This document shows, in pieces, positions 19,096 through 27,604 of a stretch of DNA of 64,000 nucleotides (its first letter is position 1; the number at the start of each line of letters is the position of its first letter). A model generated the notes under the pieces. It saw nothing but the letters and a program-made list of their open reading frames with translations, had not been told where the DNA came from and searched no databases. The stretch lies in NCBI RefSeq assembly GCF_037080055.1, contig NZ_JBAOJI010000011.1, forward strand, positions 9,669-73,668, in the 5' to 3' direction. The translations under genes and the position numbers were made by a program. This DNA comes from Halovenus sp037080055. GTDB taxonomy: Archaea; Halobacteriota; Halobacteria; Halobacteriales; Haloarculaceae.

Positions 19096-20076
19096 ATGCC
19101 AGATGTGGTAGCTGAGTATACGGAACAGTTAATCGACCAACTTCGGGAAATGATACTAATACGGGAGTTCGAGACGCGGGTAAGTTCGCTGTTTGAGGAC
19201 AACGAACTTCCCGGGTTCGTCCATCTCTGTCTCGGGCAAGAGGCGGTCGCAACCGGAGCCTGCTGGGCGATTGACGACGATGATTTCATCACGAGTACGC
19301 ATCGCGGTCACGGTCACTCGATTGCCAAGGGTCTGGAACCAGACCGGATGATGGCAGAGCTTTTCGGCAAAGAAACCGGATACTGCGGCGGGAAGAGCGG
19401 AAGTATGCATATTGCTGATGTCGACCAGGGAATGCTCGGCGCCAACGGCATCGTCGGTGCGGGTCCCTCGCTGGCTGCTGGGGCGGGGCTGTCCATTGAT
19501 CAATCAGACGACGATCGTGTTTGCTTGTCGTTTTTCGGCGAAGGCGCGATGGCGGAGGGCGTCGTCCACGAGTCGATGAACCTTGCGGGCGTCCGAGACC
19601 TCCCGGTTGTATTCATCTGCGAGAACAACCAGTACGGGGAGATGACACCTGCAGAAGATCAGCATAACGTCGATGGGTTTGAGGCCCGAGGTGAAGCTTA
19701 TGGCATGCCTGCCGAGACAATCGACGGTATGTCTGTCCATGAGGTCTACGAGGCGACTGCTGAGGCGGTTGAACGCGCCCGGAATGGAGGCGGCCCTTCT
19801 CTGATCATCTGTGAGACGTACCGATATCACGGCCACTACGAGGGTGATCCAATGACCTATCGCACCGAGGAGGAGGTAGAGCAGTGGCGCGAACGTGACC
19901 CAATTACAACCCTCGAGAAATCCCTTGTCGAGAGCAATAATCTCGATGAAAGCGATGTAGAGGAGATACGCGCAGTTGCGAGCGAGCGAATCGACGAAGC
20001 AGTCGAGTTCGCCCGAGACAGCGACTATCCCGACGAGCAAGCGGCTTTTGAGGGTGTCTACACAGAGGAGATCTGA
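19096..20076 (+). CDS. Thiamine-dependent 2-oxoacid/acetoin dehydrogenase E1, alpha subunit
   Basis: A 326-residue ThDP enzyme subunit. Conserved blocks are THRGHGHSIAKG, GKSGSMHIADVDQGMLGANG and the ThDP-Mg motif, which begins FFGEGAMAEG and ends ICENNQY. The motif has GEG where GDG is usual, a conservative change. The C-terminal YRYHGHYEGDPMTYR contains the phosphorylation-loop-like region. The SMHIADVDQGMLGANG block is more like acetoin dehydrogenase (AcoA) than branched-chain E1. The ATG at 19096 gives the natural start; a GTG at 19069 is less likely. It is two bases upstream of E1 beta. Confidence 0.9.
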   Translation: MPDVVAEYTEQLIDQLREMILIREFETRVSSLFEDNELPGFVHLCLGQEAVATGACWAIDDDDFITSTHRGHGHSIAKGLEPDRMMAELFGKETGYCGGKSGSMHIADVDQGMLGANGIVGAGPSLAAGAGLSIDQSDDDRVCLSFFGEGAMAEGVVHESMNLAGVRDLPVVFICENNQYGEMTPAEDQHNVDGFEARGEAYGMPAETIDGMSVHEVYEATAEAVERARNGGGPSLIICETYRYHGHYEGDPMTYRTEEEVEQWRERDPITTLEKSLVESNNLDESDVEEIRAVASERIDEAVEFARDSDYPDEQAAFEGVYTEEI

Positions 20077-20078
20077 CG

Positions 20079-21056
20079 ATGCCAGAGAAATCAATGCGAA
20101 ACACGATCAACGATGCACTGTCAGAGGAACTTTCCCGCGACGACTCGGCATATCTCATTGGCGAGGACATCGGGAAGCCAGGGGGTAGTTTCGCCGTCAC
20201 TAGAGGGCTCTACGACGAGTTCGGCGGTGATCGGGTCATCGACACCCCAATTAGCGAAGCGGCAATCGTCGGGAGTAGCGCGGGCGCAGGGTTGACCGGC
20301 TCTCGCCCAATTGCGGAGATCATGTATGCTGATTTCATGGGTCTGGCAGTTGATCAGGTGATGAATCAAGCTGGTCTATTTAAGTACATGTTCGGCGGCG
20401 ACGTGACCGTCCCAATAACAATTCGAACCGTCAACGGTGGGCCTGGATCGAATGCTGCCGCTCAGCATTCGAAGAGCTTGCACGGGCTGTTCATGCACAT
20501 GCCGGGGGTCAGGGTTGTTCTCGCGAACACAGCGTACGACGCTAAAGGGCTGCTCAAAAGCGCGATTCGGTGTGATGATCCAGTCATCTTCTTTGAACAT
20601 ATGGAACTGTATAACCGCGAAGGAGAAGTTCCCGAGAAGTCCTACACACTACCGCTCGGTGAAGCAGTGGTCGAACGTGAGGGTGCGGATGTGACAGTCG
20701 TCGCCACACAAAAGATGTTTCACCATGCGCTTGACGTGGCGTCGTCGATCTCCGACGAAATCAGCGTCGAGGTCATCAACCCTCGGACGCTGAAACCGCT
20801 GGACGTCGAGACGCTCGTCGAGAGCGCCAAAAAGACTGGTCGCGTCGTCGTCGCTGACGAGTCCGTCATCCAGAATGGACCAGCGTCTTATATCGCCCAA
20901 CGCATCGAAGAGGAGGCATTTTACCACCTCGAAGCACCGGTTGAGGTTATCGGCGTCGACGATACGCCGATTCCGTTCTCACCGCCGCTAACCGAGGCCG
21001 TCGTCCCTGACGCATCGGACATTGAAACTGCGATCCGAGGAATGCCACGACTATGA
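20079..21056 (+). CDS. 2-oxoacid/acetoin dehydrogenase E1, beta subunit
   Basis: A 325-residue transketolase-like beta subunit. Typical segments are YLIGEDIGKPGGSFAVTRGL, DTPISEAAIVGSSAGAGLTG, QHSKSLHGLFMHMPG and INPRTLKPLDVETLV. It pairs with the alpha subunit encoded two bases upstream and together they decarboxylate or cleave the substrate and reductively acylate the E2 lipoyl arm. It overlaps the SnoaL-like gene by four bases. The order E1 alpha, E1 beta, accessory gene differs from bacterial aco operons, where E2 and E3 usually follow directly. Confidence 0.93.
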   Translation: MPEKSMRNTINDALSEELSRDDSAYLIGEDIGKPGGSFAVTRGLYDEFGGDRVIDTPISEAAIVGSSAGAGLTGSRPIAEIMYADFMGLAVDQVMNQAGLFKYMFGGDVTVPITIRTVNGGPGSNAAAQHSKSLHGLFMHMPGVRVVLANTAYDAKGLLKSAIRCDDPVIFFEHMELYNREGEVPEKSYTLPLGEAVVEREGADVTVVATQKMFHHALDVASSISDEISVEVINPRTLKPLDVETLVESAKKTGRVVVADESVIQNGPASYIAQRIEEEAFYHLEAPVEVIGVDDTPIPFSPPLTEAVVPDASDIETAIRGMPRL

Positions 21057-21514
21057 GCTTAGAAGACCGAATCACACGACTGGAGCACCGAGAGGCGATC
21101 ACCGAACTGCGAGCAGAGTACTGTTACCAGATCGACTCGCGAAACTGGGACAGATATGCAGCCCTATTCACCGAAGACGCACATCTTGATTTCGGCCCAA
21201 TCGGATCCTTCGATGGACGGGATGCAGTTCGGGACTTCGCCGAGAATATCGTTGGGGAGGAACATCCGTTTCTTGCCCATATGGTCCACAACCCGATAAT
21301 CAATATTGATGGGACGGCGGCAACTGGGAAGTGGTACTTCGAGGTCCCTTGTACCTTTGCGGAGGGCTCTGCGGGATGGATTCAGGGCGTCTATGACGAC
21401 GAGTACAAACTAGTCGATGGGGAGTGGCGATTCGCAGAGGTTATTGCTGACTTCAACTACTTTGCAGAGTATGACGAGGGTTGGGCCGAAATCGTCGGGA
21501 GTGATCAATCGTAG
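21053..21514 (+). CDS. SnoaL/NTF2-like small protein
   Basis: A 153-residue cone-shaped alpha+beta-barrel protein. The N-terminus (DRITRLEHREAITELRAEYC) and the YAALFTEDAHLDFGPIGSFDG block are typical of SnoaL_4-like proteins related to scytalone dehydratase and ring-hydroxylating dioxygenase beta subunits. It is translationally coupled to E1 beta (ATGA). It may be an accessory hydratase or isomerase, but no catalytic role can be assigned. Its stop overlaps the convergent IclR gene by about ten bases. Confidence 0.8.
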   Translation: MSLEDRITRLEHREAITELRAEYCYQIDSRNWDRYAALFTEDAHLDFGPIGSFDGRDAVRDFAENIVGEEHPFLAHMVHNPIINIDGTAATGKWYFEVPCTFAEGSAGWIQGVYDDEYKLVDGEWRFAEVIADFNYFAEYDEGWAEIVGSDQS

Positions 21515-22263
21515 TTCATCAGTACTTCGACGATGTTGCCCGACCGCATAAGCAACTCCGGGAACTCTTCGTGGAATCGCTCGTCGTCAATGCGATTCGT
21601 CGGTCCGTAGATTGTCAGCGACCCCCGGATTCGATCGTCTCGGTCGATAACAGGCGTCGCTATCGAGCGCATGCCAGTCAATCGCTCCTCGTCGTCGAGC
21701 GCATAATTATTTTCACGAATCCAAGCTAATTCGTCGTCCAACTCATCTCGGTCGGTGATTGTGTTCTTCGTTCGTTCAACCAACCCGTGCTGATCGATAA
21801 TGTCGGACACCCGGTCTTCATCGAGATACGCGAGAATTGCTTTTCCTGGTGCCGCGGTATGCATATGCATGACAATACCATTGTATATATTGACCGGGAT
21901 AGCTTCAGTTCCCTCTTCAGTGGCGATGATTACTGCCTTTCCGTGTTCCTGAACTGTGAGACTCGCGTGTTCTCCGGTTTCCGCCGCCAACTGTTCAAGC
22001 TCGTCGCTAGCAGCCTGATAGATCTCCATGTTACGACGGTTGATATCTCCGATCCGGAGGAAATCTGAACTGATGTGATACGTCTGACCTCGCTGTACCA
22101 GATACCCAAGTTCGTACAGAGTGACCACGTGGTCATACACGGTACTCTTCGGTCGATCCAACTCCGCAGTTAACTCGGAAATCCCCGCTCCGCCTCGCTC
22201 TGCGATTATCTCGATTATTTCAAACGATGTCCACAGGGAATTGATCGGTAGATCTTGCGACAT
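21505..22263 (-). CDS. IclR-family transcriptional regulator 1
   Basis: A 252-residue regulator. An N-terminal winged helix (residues about 8-70, GISELTAELDRPKSTVYDHV) precedes a GAF-like IclR effector domain, with the conserved HMHTAAPGKAILAYL and GSLTIYGPTNRIDDERFHEE segments. The ATG at 22263 (MSQDLPINSLW) is the sensible start. It is convergent with the operon it probably controls. The effector is likely a pathway intermediate, as for other IclR proteins. Three intact IclR genes and one remnant occur in this window, each next to a catabolic block. Confidence 0.93.
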   Translation of the reverse strand: MSQDLPINSLWTSFEIIEIIAERGGAGISELTAELDRPKSTVYDHVVTLYELGYLVQRGQTYHISSDFLRIGDINRRNMEIYQAASDELEQLAAETGEHASLTVQEHGKAVIIATEEGTEAIPVNIYNGIVMHMHTAAPGKAILAYLDEDRVSDIIDQHGLVERTKNTITDRDELDDELAWIRENNYALDDEERLTGMRSIATPVIDRDDRIRGSLTIYGPTNRIDDERFHEEFPELLMRSGNIVEVLMNYD

Positions 22264-22789
22264 ACATGAACATGTATGCCGCACCTTGAAAAGTTTCCGG
22301 CATTACCAAACAGACTGAGTTACCGACAATCTTCCTGTTTTGGGAGTATATAGCATAATAATTCTCAACTTTACCACCAATTTCTGTTGGTCTGATTCGA
22401 AACTGCTGTGTGTGGTGTATGTGTACATGTACCAAAGACCAACAAATCGTCCGGTATTACCAATTGAGAAATCCGCCGGCGAATAGCTATGAAATAGTTC
22501 TTTTCTGCACCGCTCTGGGGAATATGTGAAAGAGTCTGGAGTGTTACATTATTTCGATATTATATCGATTTAGGCTACAAAAACGTCTAAGGCGACTTTT
22601 ACTGTATTTTGAGAGAGTCCAAGGATTACTCTGAAGTGGAATATATCCCAACCGGTATTACCAGATGCTATATCCGAGTACGAGTAGAGTGATGAATTTC
22701 GGATTGGTATTCGAACCGACGGACTAAGCGAATTGGACTGGATTAATTTCCCTATCAAATCGAGTGGAAACGGCCGACTCACATGGCAA
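22264..22789. other. Gene-free AT-rich stretch
   Basis: About 525 bases between the IclR gene and the rdfA remnant. It is AT-rich with frequent stops in all frames. It must hold the IclR promoter. Apart from the tail of decayed rdfA-like DNA at its right edge I see no coding signal. Confidence 0.5.
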
Positions 22790-22933
22790 CGAGGTATTGA
22801 GCAGCTTCGGGACAACAACCAGCTAACACTCGGAGAGTTTCAGACTTTAGCTGATAGTCGCATCGTCTGTGAGGACTGTAATTCTCAGTTCGATATTCTG
22901 GAGTTACTTGATCAAGGGGGGTTGCAACTGTGA
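22790..22933 (+). pseudogene. Truncated rdfA-like remnant (C-terminal part only)
   Basis: The frame reads IEQLRDNNQLTLGEFQTLAD followed by SRIVCEDCNSQFDILELLDQ, nearly matching the C-terminus of the intact RdfA-like protein at 37791 (IEQLRDSDELTLGEFQTLAD, then IRIVCEDCNAQFDVLELLDR). The rest of the gene, roughly 150 N-terminal residues, is missing. The last zinc-ribbon pair (CHC in the intact copy) is replaced by LQL and a stop. An ATG at 22733 opens the frame but the sequence before residue 20 is unrelated. It lies directly upstream of an intact sph-like gene, as the full gene does in the second copy. Confidence 0.8.
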
Positions 22934-22943
22934 GACAGTAGAA

Positions 22944-22995
22944 TGAATAACAGACATAAGATTGTTATTCAATTGCGTATTTTCCAAAGCTTTGA
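22944..22995 (+). promoter_or_regulatory. Paired palindromes upstream of sph copy 1
   Basis: TGAATAAC at 22944-22951 and GTTATTCA at 22964-22971 form an 8-base perfect inverted repeat with a 12-base spacer. Fifteen bases further is the 10-base palindrome CAAAGCTTTG (22986-22995), 26 bases before the sph start codon. The same arrangement with the same 12-base spacer occurs upstream of the second sph gene, so it is probably an operator/promoter element or a conserved transcript structure. Confidence 0.6.
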
Positions 22996-23021
22996 TAGTA
23001 GTGGATCAGTAGTGTCTTTAT

Positions 23022-24968
23022 ATGAGTATGGAACAAGTCGGCTCAAAGGCAAAATTCACCGTGGAGAAACTCGGTGGGATCGACGAAACATCTGTCGCAA
23101 TCGAACCAGGTGTGACGGTGTTGGCGGGTCGGAATGCTACTAACAGGACTTCGTTTTTGAAAGCGGTGATGGCTGCTATCGGGAGCGATGATGTTTCAGT
23201 GAAGGCTGATGCTGACGAGGGTCACGTTACATTGGTGCTTGACGGGAACACCTATACGCACACGCTTGAAAGTCGCAGTGGAACCATCTCCACTAGTGGT
23301 GACCCATATCTAGCGGATCCGACTGTCGCTGATCTCTTTGCGTTTCTATTGGAATCTAACGACGCCAGACGGGCAGTAGTTACCGACGGTGATCTAAGAG
23401 AGATTATTATGCGGCCGGTCGATACCGACGAAATTCAAGCAGAAATCAACCGTCTGGTCGAGGAGCGACAACAGATCGACGATGAACTTGATGAACTCGA
23501 TGACCTCAAAAGTCGGCTGCCCTCTCTTGAGGAAGAGCGGAAACGACTTGAGAGTCAGATTGAAGATAAAAAAACCGAACTCGAGGAACTCGAAGCGGAA
23601 ATCGATGTGACAGATGCCGACGTTGAACAGAGTCGCGAGGAAAAGGCGGAACTAGAAGAAAAACTCGAAAACCTCCGACAAAAGCGCTCAGACCTCGAAG
23701 ACGTACGGTATGAGCTAGAGACCGAACAAAACAGTATCGAATCTCTCCGGGCTGAGAAACGTGAGGTCGAGACCGACTACGAGGAACTCTCTGAAACTCC
23801 GGCGGGCGAGCTAAAGGAATTAGACTCGCGGATCAAGCGGCTTCGTAATAATAAACAGGAATTAGAGTCAGAGTTGAACGAACTCCAGAGCGTCATCAGG
23901 TTTAATCAAGAGCGACTCAAAGAGGATACTGACGAGTTCATGCCAGCGGTAGACAATCAAAACAACGACAGTGCAGCGATTACTGATGAACTCCTGCCAG
24001 AGAAGACAGTCACCTGCTGGACGTGCGGCACCGAAGTTGAGTCTAATCAGATTGAAGCCACGATCGAAACCCTGCAAGATCATAGTCAAAAGACTGTCAG
24101 TGAAATCAATGATATCGATACGGAACTGGAGGAAGTGAAGGCGGAAAAACGCGAACTACAAGACCAACAACGCCAACGGGAGCAGCTCAAACGCCGCCAG
24201 CGCGAACTGAAAGATGAACTCGAGAATACGGAACGCAGAATCGAGACCTTATCGGAACGCCGTGAGGAGCTACGCGAAGAGATTGAGACAATCGAGGCAG
24301 AGGTCGAGGATTCTGAGAACAACGCGTACGAAGAGATACTCTCTCTTCATAAGGAGGCGAACCAATTGGAGTACGATCTTGGGACACTCGAAAACGATCT
24401 TGAACGAGTCGAAGAGAATATTGTGACGATTGAGAATCAACTCGATGAGGAATCCGAACTGGAGGCTCGGCGGCAAGATGTCGCGGATGAAATTGAAGGG
24501 CTACGGACGAAGATCGAACGAATCGAAACGCAGGCAATCGAGGAGTTCAACGATCACATGGACACGATGCTCGATGTCCTCGAATACAAGAATATCTCGC
24601 GGATCTGGCTAGAACGAACTGAGACGGAGGTGTCCGATGGCCGCCACAAGCGAGACAAGAGTGTTTTTGATTTGCACATCATCCGCCAGACGGAGTCAGG
24701 GGTAACCTACGAAGACACGGTCCATAACCTCTCAGAAAGTGAACGCGAGGTAACCGGACTGGTATTTGCTTTAGCGGGATATCTCGCCCACGATGTCCAC
24801 GAAAAAGTCCCATTCATGTTGTTGGACTCGCTTGAGGCAATTGACTCTGAACGGATTGCAATCCTCATTTCTTACCTCGAAGACTACACAGAGTATCTCA
24901 TCGTCGCGCTGCTACCAGAGGACGCAAGTGCGCTTCCTGAAGAGTACGCACGACTCACTGAAATCTGA
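23022..24968 (+). CDS. sph: Archaea-specific SMC-related protein (Sph-like), copy 1
   Basis: A 648-residue protein built like a small Rad50/SMC: an N-terminal ATPase half (1-140), a long antiparallel coiled coil (about 145-540) and a C-terminal ATPase half. In the middle, C332-W-T-C335 forms a CxxC zinc-hook-like turn. The ATPase motifs are degenerate: the P-loop reads GRNATNRTS (residues 36-44; the GK pair replaced by NR), the signature is LSESEREVTG, and Walker B reads PFMLLDSLEAID with Ser in place of the catalytic Glu. ATP hydrolysis may be weak or absent. Sph proteins are known from Halobacterium; the role here is unknown. It has a same-length paralogue at 38496. Confidence 0.88.
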   Translation: MSMEQVGSKAKFTVEKLGGIDETSVAIEPGVTVLAGRNATNRTSFLKAVMAAIGSDDVSVKADADEGHVTLVLDGNTYTHTLESRSGTISTSGDPYLADPTVADLFAFLLESNDARRAVVTDGDLREIIMRPVDTDEIQAEINRLVEERQQIDDELDELDDLKSRLPSLEEERKRLESQIEDKKTELEELEAEIDVTDADVEQSREEKAELEEKLENLRQKRSDLEDVRYELETEQNSIESLRAEKREVETDYEELSETPAGELKELDSRIKRLRNNKQELESELNELQSVIRFNQERLKEDTDEFMPAVDNQNNDSAAITDELLPEKTVTCWTCGTEVESNQIEATIETLQDHSQKTVSEINDIDTELEEVKAEKRELQDQQRQREQLKRRQRELKDELENTERRIETLSERREELREEIETIEAEVEDSENNAYEEILSLHKEANQLEYDLGTLENDLERVEENIVTIENQLDEESELEARRQDVADEIEGLRTKIERIETQAIEEFNDHMDTMLDVLEYKNISRIWLERTETEVSDGRHKRDKSVFDLHIIRQTESGVTYEDTVHNLSESEREVTGLVFALAGYLAHDVHEKVPFMLLDSLEAIDSERIAILISYLEDYTEYLIVALLPEDASALPEEYARLTEI

Positions 24969-25062
24969 ACAGGTTTCACTAACAAACATAATGGTGTTAT
25001 TCTAAATGTTCTGAGTGCACGTTATGAGATATTTGCACTGCTTAGTAGCGAGAAGGTGCATA

Positions 25063-25833
25063 TTATTGATATGCAATATTGAGTTCAAGTTCGTTTATTA
25101 TTCCCAGGAGGAGATCAGGAAGCTCTTGGTTGAACCATTCCCCTTTCATTCGATGTGTCGGGCCCGAAATTGAGAGTGCACCGATGACTCCCTGTTCTTC
25201 GAGAACGAGCGGTGCGCCGACAGCGTGAAGCCCTTCAATATTCTCTCCGTGATTGAACGCGTATCCACGGTCTCGGATATCCTCCAGTTCGCTCAACAAG
25301 GCCTCCCGATCAGAGATGGTATTTTTTGTAAGAACCGGCAGCCCCCATTCCTCGATGATTGTCTCTACTTTCTCCTGGGGGAAATGAGCGAGAATGGATT
25401 TGCCAGCCGATGTAGAGTGGAGATACATTCGTTTCCCTGTCCCGGAGTTTGTCTCGACGGCATGTTCGCCGGTTTTACGGTAGAGAAACACACCTTGCCC
25501 ATGTTCCTCAATGACGAACTGTGCGCGTTCATCAGTCCGTTCTGCTAAGTCTGATACTTTCTCGGCGATCATCGAATATTCTTGCCGGCGCGTGCGAGAA
25601 TGTTCTCCGAGTCGGAGAAATTTCGTGCCCACGTGATAGACGCTTCCGTCTTTGGTTAGATATCCCTCATCGTACATCGTAGAAAGATATCCATGGACTG
25701 TACTCTTTGCTAACTCACTCTCTTCGGCAAGTTCAGTGACTGTTGCACCGCCAGTTTCCCTGATCTGTTCCACGATCTCCATTGCTCGGTGGACTGATTT
25801 CACAGATCGGTTATCACTACTGTTAGATTCCAT
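25063..25833 (-). CDS. IclR-family transcriptional regulator 2
   Basis: A 256-residue regulator. The winged helix (GATVTELAEESELAKSTVHG) is followed by the effector domain with RMYLHSTSAGKSILAHF and the C-terminal GVIGALSISGPTHRMKGEW. It is convergent with sph copy 1 and divergent from the acyl-CoA dehydrogenase at 26333, which it may control. A scrap of an iclR gene with the same C-terminal motif and position relative to sph is found after sph copy 2, so this gene was part of the duplicated unit. Confidence 0.92.
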   Translation of the reverse strand: MESNSSDNRSVKSVHRAMEIVEQIRETGGATVTELAEESELAKSTVHGYLSTMYDEGYLTKDGSVYHVGTKFLRLGEHSRTRRQEYSMIAEKVSDLAERTDERAQFVIEEHGQGVFLYRKTGEHAVETNSGTGKRMYLHSTSAGKSILAHFPQEKVETIIEEWGLPVLTKNTISDREALLSELEDIRDRGYAFNHGENIEGLHAVGAPLVLEEQGVIGALSISGPTHRMKGEWFNQELPDLLLGIINELELNIAYQ

Positions 25834-26332
25834 ATGTGGAGACTACTCACAGACAGTATTAAAGATTCGGGATTATCGAACAATACGCATTATGTGTTAC
25901 TATACCTCACACATCTACTCTGGGGTCGCTGTCGAACACAGTGGGTTCTGTAGTTTGATTCGGTATCGCCGTACAATACAATTTCCAGCGAAAGAGAGTT
26001 TGCAGCGTTCAATCGTATACAACGGCATTATACCCGAATTTGAGTTGTTCGGGTATCGTGAATAGGAACAAATTCTTCTCTAAAAGGGATAATATTGATT
26101 TAAATTGAGGGACTGTGGGCGGTTTCGTCTTTTAATAAGATCAAGGCACCAGATAGAGGTCTCTCATGAGTAAGTTTGAGCCTTGTCTGTTCACTAATGC
26201 CGAAAAGAGAGGGTTGAGGATGATTATACAGCAGCGCGCTTTCCACCTAATCGTCTACGAGCAGCACACCAGTATGGTTTTCAGCGTAGTTCAGCCATAG
26301 ATTTATTTTGTAGCCACCAAAACGTGTACAGA
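25834..26332. other. Divergent intergenic region
   Basis: About 500 bases between iclR 2 and the acyl-CoA dehydrogenase, AT-rich at its left. It must contain both divergent promoters. No open frame with coding character is visible and no clear operator was found by eye. Confidence 0.5.
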
Positions 26333-27541
26333 ATGAGTTCGTTACAGTCAGCCATGGAAATGGTAGAACTGTCCGAAGAGCAGCGATTGATTCGGCGGAA
26401 TATTCGTGAGATCTGTGATAATTTCGGCGACGAGTATTGGCGTGAGAGGGATAAAAACGCGGAATACCCGACTGAGTTTGTCGAAACACTGGCGAATGAA
26501 GGGTGGATAGGTGCGCTCGTTCCCGAAGAGTACGATGGCCCGGGGATGTCGACGAGCGAAATTGTCGTTATTATGGAAGAAATCGGCGCGACAGGAGGCT
26601 TCGCTGCAGCCCAGTCGATCCACGGTGGCATCTACAATATTCCGCCCATCGTTAACTACGGCAGCGAAGAGATGAAATCAGAACTGTTGCCCAAAATAGC
26701 CGCCGGCGAGACGGCCATCCAGTCGCTCGGACTCACAGAACCGAATGCAGGGTCAGATTCTACATCGATTGAAACTGTCGCTGAGCGGGAGGGCGACGAG
26801 TACATCATTAACGGGCAAAAAATCTGGATCTCCCGGGTGGATCATACCGATTATCTGATTTTGATGGCTCGGACAACCCCGAAGTCTGAGGTCGAGAAAA
26901 GTACGGAAGGAATCTCGATGTTCCTTCTCGATGTGAATCGAGTGCGTGACAGTGACAGTTTCGACATGAAGTCGATACCAAAAACTGCCGCGAGATGTGT
27001 CCACTCATACGAACTCTGGTTTCAGGATCTTCGGATCCCGGAAGATCATCTCATCGGCGAGGAGGGCAAGGGATTCTACCAGTTACTTGACGGCCTCAAC
27101 GAGGAGCGTCTTGTCATCGCCGCTGAGTGCATCGGGCTGGGACGGTCCGCACTGGTCACTGGTGCCGAGTACGCCAGCGAACGGGAGGTCTTCGGCCGGA
27201 AAATCGGGAAGAATCAGGCTATCCAGCATCCACTGGCAGAGGCCTTCGCTGATCTCCAGGCTGCAAAACAAGTTGTTTACAACGCGGCTGACCGAATCCA
27301 TGATATCTCGCGGACCGACGCAGGTATCCAAGCGAACATGGCGAAGTATCTCGCGGCTGAGGCTGCATTCGAGGCGGCCGATGTCGCAGTCCAGACCCAC
27401 GGTGGTTTTGGCGTCGCCAGAGAGTACGATATCGAACGGTATTTCAGAGAGGCTCGGTTGACGCGACTGGTACCAATCACGCAGGAACTCGCGCTGAACT
27501 ATCTGGGAACCAAAGCGCTTGATCTTCCGCAGTCGTACTGA
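26333..27541 (+). CDS. Acyl-CoA dehydrogenase, second copy
   Basis: A 402-residue FAD-dependent dehydrogenase. The signature GLTEPNAGSDSTSIET, the KIWISR segment and QTHGGFGVAREYDIERYFRE identify the family. As in the paralogue at 15804, the usual YEG catalytic-base position has Pro (RLVPITQE), and the protein ends LPQSY. ATG at 26333 is preferred over GTG at 26324, and a further in-frame ATG at 26354 (MEMVELSEEQ) is possible. It is first in a plus-strand run with the aldehyde dehydrogenase 63 bases downstream. Confidence 0.92.
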   Translation: MSSLQSAMEMVELSEEQRLIRRNIREICDNFGDEYWRERDKNAEYPTEFVETLANEGWIGALVPEEYDGPGMSTSEIVVIMEEIGATGGFAAAQSIHGGIYNIPPIVNYGSEEMKSELLPKIAAGETAIQSLGLTEPNAGSDSTSIETVAEREGDEYIINGQKIWISRVDHTDYLILMARTTPKSEVEKSTEGISMFLLDVNRVRDSDSFDMKSIPKTAARCVHSYELWFQDLRIPEDHLIGEEGKGFYQLLDGLNEERLVIAAECIGLGRSALVTGAEYASEREVFGRKIGKNQAIQHPLAEAFADLQAAKQVVYNAADRIHDISRTDAGIQANMAKYLAAEAAFEAADVAVQTHGGFGVAREYDIERYFREARLTRLVPITQELALNYLGTKALDLPQSY

Positions 27542-27604
27542 CCCATCTTGCGTACCGCCCAACCCACGAAAAGAATTAATGTGATACGTAGTCACACACA
27601 GTAT

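Larger units (their letters stand above)
22790..25200 (+). repeat. Left copy of a duplicated rdfA-sph-iclR segment
   Basis: This segment is repeated in direct orientation at about 38270-40600. The match covers the rdfA tail, the intergenic palindromes, the whole sph-like gene, about 45 bases after its stop (GAACAG then CTAACA, ACAT and GTTATT in both), and the 3' part of the iclR gene. This copy has lost most of rdfA and kept iclR. Confidence 0.75.

Noticed and set aside
19096..20076. Branched-chain 2-oxoacid dehydrogenase E1 alpha
   Set aside because: The GSMHIADVDQGMLGANG region is more AcoA-like. Without a phylogeny I kept the general name.
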